DNA from: Streptomyces sp. NBC_01716
Lineage (GTDB): Bacteria; Actinomycetota; Actinomycetes; Streptomycetales; Streptomycetaceae
NCBI RefSeq assembly: GCF_036248275.1
Contig: NZ_CP109181.1
Location: 3,658,001 to 3,722,000, forward strand
DNA length: 64,000 bases
Direction of reading: 5' to 3'
Part shown: piece by piece, positions 59,091-64,000 of the stretch
Layout of the letters: each line of letters opens with the position of its first letter
Numbering within the stretch: position 1 is the stretch's first letter
Position numbers and translations under genes: made by a program
The notes under the pieces: model-generated
Databases searched by the model: none
Told to the model about the DNA's origin: nothing
What the model saw: the letters and a program-made list of their open reading frames with translations, nothing else

Positions 59091-59582
59091 GTGCACAAGA
59101 TCGTACGATCCAGCGTCGCGACGGCGGGACTCGTGGTCGCGCTCACCCTCACCGGCTGTGGCGGCAGTGACAGCGGTGACGACTCCGCCAAGGACAAGGG
59201 CTCCAGCACGCCGGCCACGAGCGAGCCGGCCGCCAGTGCCGAGGAATCCGCCCCGGCGACCGGCGGCACCGCCGACAGCCTCGAAGGCACCTGGGCCGGA
59301 CTGACGGAGGGCAAGGCCGTCGCGCTGTCCGTCAAGGAAGGCCAGGCCGCTCTCATCGCCGGCGAGCACATCTGCCAGGGCGACGTCCAGGACATGGGCG
59401 GCGAGCCGATGCTTTCGCTCAAGTGCGCCGACGGGGACACCGCGCGGACGATGGGGTCGATCGACTCCAACGACGGGAAGACCCTGGTGCTCTCCTGGGA
59501 GGGCGGCGCGAAGGACAGCCTCGCCAAGACGGAGCCGGGCGAACTGCCGCCTGGCCTGCCCACCGATATTCCGGTGCCGTGA
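59091..59582 (+). CDS. Secreted lipoprotein of unknown function
   Basis: 163 residues. Signal peptide with lipobox LTGC (Cys 23), a Ser/Ala/Thr/Glu-rich linker (25-65), and a compact C-terminal domain (EGTWAGLTEGKAVALSV ... SWEGG). No further homology recognised. GTG 59091 follows GGGGG; a third TGCACGTGCA palindrome (59086-59095) spans this start codon. Confidence 0.82.
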   Translation: MHKIVRSSVATAGLVVALTLTGCGGSDSGDDSAKDKGSSTPATSEPAASAEESAPATGGTADSLEGTWAGLTEGKAVALSVKEGQAALIAGEHICQGDVQDMGGEPMLSLKCADGDTARTMGSIDSNDGKTLVLSWEGGAKDSLAKTEPGELPPGLPTDIPVP

Positions 59583-59603
59583 CGGATACCGCTTTCTCCT
59601 TTT

Positions 59604-59636
59604 GAGGGCGTCGGGTCAGCTGAACCCGGCGCCCTC
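59604..59636. terminator. Hairpin between convergent lipoprotein and DUF2786 genes
   Basis: 13-bp stem (GAGGGCGTCGGGT pairing with ACCCGGCGCCCTC, one G-U) and a 7-base loop. Likely terminator for both convergent genes. Confidence 0.8.
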
Positions 59637-59648
59637 TTCATGAGGAGG

Positions 59649-60884
59649 TCACGTCCGCCGGGAGCCGGTCACGCGGGCCCGGTCCGCAGCCGCCGTACCG
59701 TGCGCCCACCCTTCGCCGTCACTCACCCCGCGCACTCTCGTCCGTACGGTTTCCGGGAACATCCGCTCCGTGCGGTCTTCGACCGCCACCTCCCGTGCCG
59801 CGAGAACGGGCAGCAGCCGCCCTCCTTCTCCATCGGCCGCTCGCGCGGGGTCACCGGCGTCCGTGCCGGCGATCTCGGCGTGCGCGGCGGCGGTCGTGGC
59901 CTGCTCGGCGGCGGACGCGAGCCGTTCGCCGATCCGGTGGGCGTACGCCATGAGGAAGGACTGCCGGAAGGTCTTCGTCCGTCTGCGGCCCGACGCGCGC
60001 TGGGCGACCTCCGCACGGGTCATCGCCGCGGTCCCCTGCACAAGCAGCGACGTGTGCAGCAGCTCGACCACTTCCAAATCCGGCTCAAAACCGACCACGG
60101 TCGAGAAGCCGAAAGCGCTGTTCCACACCGAACGGCAGTGGTTGGCGGACGCCACGGCGTCGAGCAGGATCGCCTTCGCCGTCTCGTACGGCGCGTCGAC
60201 GCCGATCCGGCAGGCGGCCGGCACGTCGGCGCGGTGCGCGCGGTCGGCGAGCAGGGCCTCGTCGATGCTGTGCCGGGCCATCAGCTCCTGGGCCTTGGCG
60301 CTCAGGGCCTCGGCCTCCTCGGGGAAGTCGGTTCCCTCGGCCTTGGCGAGCAGGGCACGGATCCGGGTGAGCATGCGCGGTTCGCCGTCGGCCGCCGGGA
60401 GGTGGACGGGCGCGCCCGGGACCGGCCCCACGGCCTCGATCGCCGGGAGCCCGAGAAGCAGGCGGTACAGCTCCAGTGCGGTGGTCGCGTGCGAGAAGCG
60501 GTCGGCGGACCGGGGCGCGGGCACGGCCTTGCGGTCGGCCTCCAGGTCGGCGGCGATCTCCGTGAGCTGGGCGTGCCAGCGCGGGGCCACCCGTTCGTAG
60601 CGGACCGTCTCCGTGGCGATCAGCTCGGCGACGAGACGCACGTGCGTCTCGTCGAGGTCGCGGCGCACGAGCCGTACGACGTCGGCGGGCTGCCAGCCGC
60701 GCTCCCAGGCCCGGCGCAGGAACTGCTCGCCCCGGCGGCGCAGCTCGGCGTCGGCCGCCGGATCGGCGGCGAGCAGGGAGGCGCCGGTGTCCAGGCCCCG
60801 GCCGCCGTCCGCCTCCGGGTCGGCGTAGAGCGCGGCGGCGAACGCACGGTCGACCGCGCCTGTCTCGCCTGGCGTACCTGGCAT
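59649..60884 (-). CDS. DUF2786-domain protein
   Basis: 411 residues. The DUF2786 signature MLTRIRALLAKAEGTDFPEE is near the middle, followed by a conserved block with ANHCRSVWNSAFGFSTVVGF and LEVVELLHTSLLVQG. N-terminal 150 residues are helical and Arg-rich. Function unknown; the domain is widespread in actinobacteria and phages. ATG 60884 follows GGGAGAG by about 8 bases; open frame upstream is unsupported. Confidence 0.85.
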   Translation of the reverse strand: MPGTPGETGAVDRAFAAALYADPEADGGRGLDTGASLLAADPAADAELRRRGEQFLRRAWERGWQPADVVRLVRRDLDETHVRLVAELIATETVRYERVAPRWHAQLTEIAADLEADRKAVPAPRSADRFSHATTALELYRLLLGLPAIEAVGPVPGAPVHLPAADGEPRMLTRIRALLAKAEGTDFPEEAEALSAKAQELMARHSIDEALLADRAHRADVPAACRIGVDAPYETAKAILLDAVASANHCRSVWNSAFGFSTVVGFEPDLEVVELLHTSLLVQGTAAMTRAEVAQRASGRRRTKTFRQSFLMAYAHRIGERLASAAEQATTAAAHAEIAGTDAGDPARAADGEGGRLLPVLAAREVAVEDRTERMFPETVRTRVRGVSDGEGWAHGTAAADRARVTGSRRT

Positions 60885-61105
60885 GGAGCCGTCTCTCCCT
60901 GTCCCTTGATCGACCGGCCCGCGCCGTCGTAGCGGCGGGCCGCCCTCCATGGTCCCAGAAGGCGACTTATCCACAGGCTGTGCATATCGAACTACTGCAC
61001 TACCTGCACGATCGCGCGTCTGTCCACAGGTGAGTAGGTTCCGGTACACGATCCGGCGGATCGCCCTACGGTGGTGGAACTCGCGACGAGAGGACACGGA
61101 CGCGC

Positions 61106-61672
61106 ATGGGCGGGAACAAGAAACTGATGCTGGCGGGCGACTGGTATCTGCCGGACGACGAGGAGCTGGAGGCGGAGTCCCGGCGGCGGGCTGACCTGTG
61201 CTCCGCGTACAACGGGACCGACGGGCGCGGGCTGCCCGACGCGGAGGGGCGCGAGCGGATACTGGGCGAGCTGCTGGGGTCGGTGGGTGAGGGCGTACGG
61301 ATCCGGCCCCCGTTCAACTGCGACTTCGGCACATACATCAGCATCGGCGCCCGTACGTTCATCAACTTCGGCGCGGTCTTCCTCGATCCCGCGCCGATCA
61401 CCGTCGGCTCCGACGTCCAGATCGGCCCGAACGTCCAACTGCTCACGCCGACCCACGAACTGGACACCGAGCGCCGCCGGGCGGGCTGGGAGCGGGCGTC
61501 GCCCGTGACCATCGGCGACAACGTCTGGCTCGGCGGTGGCGTGATCGTCTGCCCCCGCGTGACGATCGGCGAGAACACGGTGGTCGGCGCGGGATCCGTG
61601 GTCACGAAGGATCTGCCGGCCGGGGTCCTGGCGGTCGGCAGTCCGGCGCGGGTGATTCGCGAGCTGGACTAG
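61106..61672 (+). CDS. Maltose/galactoside-type sugar O-acetyltransferase
   Basis: 188-residue left-handed beta-helix (hexapeptide) transferase. N-terminal helix LMLAGDWYLPDDEELEAESR, hexapeptide repeats through ITVGSDVQIGPNVQLLTPTH with the catalytic-type His, and the end GSPARVIRELD. Acetylates a sugar using acetyl-CoA; the acceptor is unknown. Confidence 0.93.
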   Translation: MGGNKKLMLAGDWYLPDDEELEAESRRRADLCSAYNGTDGRGLPDAEGRERILGELLGSVGEGVRIRPPFNCDFGTYISIGARTFINFGAVFLDPAPITVGSDVQIGPNVQLLTPTHELDTERRRAGWERASPVTIGDNVWLGGGVIVCPRVTIGENTVVGAGSVVTKDLPAGVLAVGSPARVIRELD

Positions 61673-61695
61673 GCCCTTCCCGGGGGCCCGTCAGC

Positions 61696-62610
61696 TCACG
61701 GCTTGATGATCAGCTTGCCGCGCGTGTGGCCCGACTCGCTCGCCGACTGCGCCTGGGCCGCGTCCGCAAGGGGGTACGTCCGTGCCACCAGGACGCGCAG
61801 CGTGCCCTCCGCCGCCGCGCGGGCCTGCTCGGCGAGACCCGCGCGACTGTCCTCGGGGGTCGAGCCGCCCGCCGAGAACGGCACTCCGTGCTCGGCGGCC
61901 GTCGGGTCGGCGATCGTGATGATCCGGTCGGTCGTGCCGCCGCGCAGGGTGATCGAGTCCGGCAGCGCGCCCTTGCCCGCCGCGTCGAAGACGGCGTCCA
62001 CACCCTGGGGCGCGGCGGTGCGGACGCGCTCGACGAGGCCGTCCCCGTACGTCACCGGGATGGCGCCGAGCAGCCGGAGGTAGTCGTGGTTCGCCGGTGA
62101 GGCGGTGCCGATGACCGTCGCGCCACGTGCCACGGCGAGCTGGACGGCCATGGATCCGACCGATCCGGCCGCCCCGTGCACGAGAAGGGTCTCGCCCTCC
62201 TTGACGGCGAGGTCGTCGAGCACCCGCCGGGCGGTCTCGCCCGCGACGGGGATGGCTGCCGCCACGTCCCAGCTCAGGCCGGCCGGCTTGGGCACGACAA
62301 CGCCGGCCAGCGTGTACTGCGCGTAGGCACCGCCCACGGCCCAGCCGAGGACCTCGTCTCCTACGGAGAGTCCGATGACGCCGTCGCCCACGGCGTGCAC
62401 GACTCCCGAGAACTCGCTGCCGGGGACCGCGGGGAACGTCGTCGGCATGACCTCCGCCATCCAGCCCTTGCGGATCTTCACATCGGCCGGGTTGACCCCC
62501 GCGGCCCGTACGGACGCGCGGATCTGGCCGGGCCCCGGCTCCGGCTGCTCGATGTCCGTGAGCTGAAGCACCTCAGGACCGCCGAACTCGTTGAAAACGA
62601 TCGCCTGCAT
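61696..62610 (-). CDS. NADP-dependent quinone-oxidoreductase-like MDR enzyme
   Basis: 304 residues. GroES-like N-domain (MQAIVFNEFGGPEVLQLTDI, AGVNPADVKIRKGW) and Rossmann domain (LLVHGAAGSVGSMAVQLAVA). It lacks the catalytic zinc ligands, as in zeta-crystallin-type quinone oxidoreductases. Physiological substrate unknown. Confidence 0.92.
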   Translation of the reverse strand: MQAIVFNEFGGPEVLQLTDIEQPEPGPGQIRASVRAAGVNPADVKIRKGWMAEVMPTTFPAVPGSEFSGVVHAVGDGVIGLSVGDEVLGWAVGGAYAQYTLAGVVVPKPAGLSWDVAAAIPVAGETARRVLDDLAVKEGETLLVHGAAGSVGSMAVQLAVARGATVIGTASPANHDYLRLLGAIPVTYGDGLVERVRTAAPQGVDAVFDAAGKGALPDSITLRGGTTDRIITIADPTAAEHGVPFSAGGSTPEDSRAGLAEQARAAAEGTLRVLVARTYPLADAAQAQSASESGHTRGKLIIKP

Positions 62611-62768
62611 GTCAGCCTCCGCGAGTCTTCAGGAAATTCATGCCGTATGAGCTCTTTCGATGGTCTCTGTCCGGAGCCCCGTCCGCCTCTCGAATGTTCC
62701 GGCCGGGTCAGTTACGCGCCTGGTCGCGCACCGGCCCGTTGTCAGACCCGGCTGGGAGACTCGGAGGC

Positions 62769-64000
62769 ATGATCGGACGGTGGGTTCTGGCCCCGGCGGA
62801 GGGCGGCGGCGCATGGCTCGCGCCGCTGGGCGCGGACGCGCGCCCCGCCGGTCCCGTGCTGCGCGAGCCCGATCTCGTCGAGGCGGTCCGGGCGCGGCTG
62901 CCCGAGGTGACGCGTTGGGTGTGGCGCTCCAGCGCGGAGCTGGTGCCCCGGCTGCTGGCCGCCGGGGTCCGGGTCGAGCGGTGTTACGACATCGAGGCGG
63001 CGGAGCTGCTGCTGCTCGGCCACGAGGGGCGGCTCGGGGAGCCCCGGTCGGCTGCCGCCGCGTGGGCCAGGCTGCGGCAGGGGCCCGTACCGCCAGATCC
63101 GCCGCAGCGGGCGGCCGAACCGGGTTCGCAGTCGTCGCTCTTCGAGCCGCAGGCGGGGGCGGACGTGCCGTTCGACGGGCTGCTGGAGGTGTACGCGGAG
63201 CAGCAGCGCAGGCACGAGGCGGCGGAGCATCCGGACCGGATGCGGCTGCTGACGGCATCGGAGTCGGCGGGGATGCTGGTGGCCGCCGAGATGCACGTCG
63301 CGGGGCTGCCGTGGCGGGCGGACGTGCACCGCGCGCTGCTGGACGAGCTGCTGGGTGAGCGGTACGCGGGCGGGGGCGAGCCCCGGCGGCTGGCCGAGCT
63401 GGCCGATCAGGTCTCGGAGGCGTTCGGGCGGCGCGTACGGCCCGATCTGCCGGCCGACGTGGTGAAGGCGTTCACACGGGCCGGGTTCAAGGTGAGGTCG
63501 ACGCGGCGGTGGGAGCTGGAGGAGATCGACCATCCGGCGGTGGCTCCGCTGATCGAGTACAAGAAGCTGTACCGCATCTGGACGGCGCACGGCTGGAGCT
63601 GGCTCCAGGACTGGGTGCGGGACGGCCGTTTCCGGCCGGAGTATCTGCCGGGCGGTACGGTCTCCGGCCGCTGGACGACCAACGGCGGTGGCGCCTTGCA
63701 GATCCCGCGGGTCATACGGGCGGCGGTCGTCGCCGACGAGGGGTGGCGGCTGGTGGTGGCGGACGCCGACCAGATGGAGCCACGGGTGCTGGCGGCGATC
63801 TCCCGCGACCGGGGGCTGATGGAGGTCGCCGGACACGACGACGATCTGTACAAGGTGCTGTCGGACCGGGCGTTCTCCGGCGACCGCGCACAGGCCAAGC
63901 TCGCGCTGCTGGGCGCGATCTACGGCCAGACGTCGGGCGACGGCCTGAAGAATCTGGCGGCTCTGCGAAGACGGTTCCCCCGGGCCGTCGAGTATGTCGA
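62769..64000 (+). CDS. Family-A DNA polymerase with 3'-5' exonuclease-like domain (5' part)
   Basis: First 410 codons of a gene running off the window. It is a short PolA-like protein without the 5' nuclease: a degenerate exonuclease-like N-terminal region, then the polymerase palm with motif A-type VADADQMEPRVLAAISRD and motif B-type QAKLALLGAIYGQTSGDG. Streptomyces encode such a 'bifunctional 3'-5' exonuclease/DNA polymerase' besides the true PolA. Role unproven, probably repair. ATG 62769 is preceded by CGGAGG. Confidence 0.88.
   Translation, partial: MIGRWVLAPAEGGGAWLAPLGADARPAGPVLREPDLVEAVRARLPEVTRWVWRSSAELVPRLLAAGVRVERCYDIEAAELLLLGHEGRLGEPRSAAAAWARLRQGPVPPDPPQRAAEPGSQSSLFEPQAGADVPFDGLLEVYAEQQRRHEAAEHPDRMRLLTASESAGMLVAAEMHVAGLPWRADVHRALLDELLGERYAGGGEPRRLAELADQVSEAFGRRVRPDLPADVVKAFTRAGFKVRSTRRWELEEIDHPAVAPLIEYKKLYRIWTAHGWSWLQDWVRDGRFRPEYLPGGTVSGRWTTNGGGALQIPRVIRAAVVADEGWRLVVADADQMEPRVLAAISRDRGLMEVAGHDDDLYKVLSDRAFSGDRAQAKLALLGAIYGQTSGDGLKNLAALRRRFPRAVEYV

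Overview
The window is high-GC actinobacterial chromosome, almost certainly from a Streptomyces. The gene order sigE-cseABC ... clpC ... lsr2 ... coaX-nadC-nadB-panC ... nuoD2 ... folP-folB-folK / folE-ftsH-hpt-tilS-dacB-ppa is the conserved core order of that genus. Third codon positions are strongly G/C, GTG and TTG starts are common, many genes are joined by ATGA or GTGA overlaps, and Streptomyces-type families occur (DUF5753/DUF397, DUF2520, DUF2786, SCO3374-like). No rRNA, tRNA or CRISPR array was seen.

Layout. 1-4288: the 3' end of mutY, then the cell-envelope stress operon sigE-cseA-cseB-cseC. 4350-8629: an AraC regulator with a VOC protein, a first 181-bp MITE, an MFS exporter divergent from its TetR regulator with two operators, and a secreted M23 peptidase with a long structured leader. 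9114-14528: clpC, an SCO3374-like gene, lsr2, a short N-acetylglutamate-synthase-like GNAT, a BlaI-type regulator and small or unknown genes. 14542-20921: a tightly coupled cofactor operon on the minus strand (DUF2520 protein, panC, nadB, nadC, coaX) for pantothenate/CoA and NAD. 21077-25602: a threonine-aldolase-like enzyme, an ArsR-type regulator, a NarL-type two-component pair and a decayed P-loop gene. 25698-28432: a MidA/NDUFAF7-family methyltransferase translationally coupled to an orphan nuoD2, a gene remnant and a second MITE copy.

28432-33582: a coiled-coil membrane protein and a divergent OpuC-type compatible-solute ABC transporter. 33695-37380: folate genes folP, an NTF2-like gene, folB, folK, a DUF3180 membrane protein and a convergent folE. 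37492-45051: ftsH, hpt, tilS, a DUF2342 metalloprotease and dacB on the minus strand, with ppa divergent. 45253-51759: a ThrE exporter, DedA, a TipA-like MerR regulator, and a ClC channel next to glutamate decarboxylase. 51767-55038: a DrrAB-type drug exporter under a PadR regulator and a divergent VOC-TPR protein, all carrying the same palindromic operator. 55067-64000: an aldehyde dehydrogenase, a WhiJ-type locus (DUF5753 HTH, HATPase, DUF397), a lipoprotein, a DUF2786 protein, a sugar O-acetyltransferase, a quinone-oxidoreductase-like enzyme and the start of a family-A DNA polymerase.

Most of the window is conserved housekeeping sequence. The most interesting signals are these. (1) A bacterial operon pairs the methyltransferase family known to modify NDUFS2 with a NuoD/NDUFS2 paralogue that keeps the target arginine but has lost the quinone-site tyrosine. 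(2) Two nearly identical MITEs each sit exactly on the TAG stop codon of a gene without destroying it, and their fold is maintained by G-U pairs on one strand only. (3) The WhiJ-type locus carries a shared 19-bp operator in opposite orientations before its two partner genes. (4) The PadR module has three matching operators.
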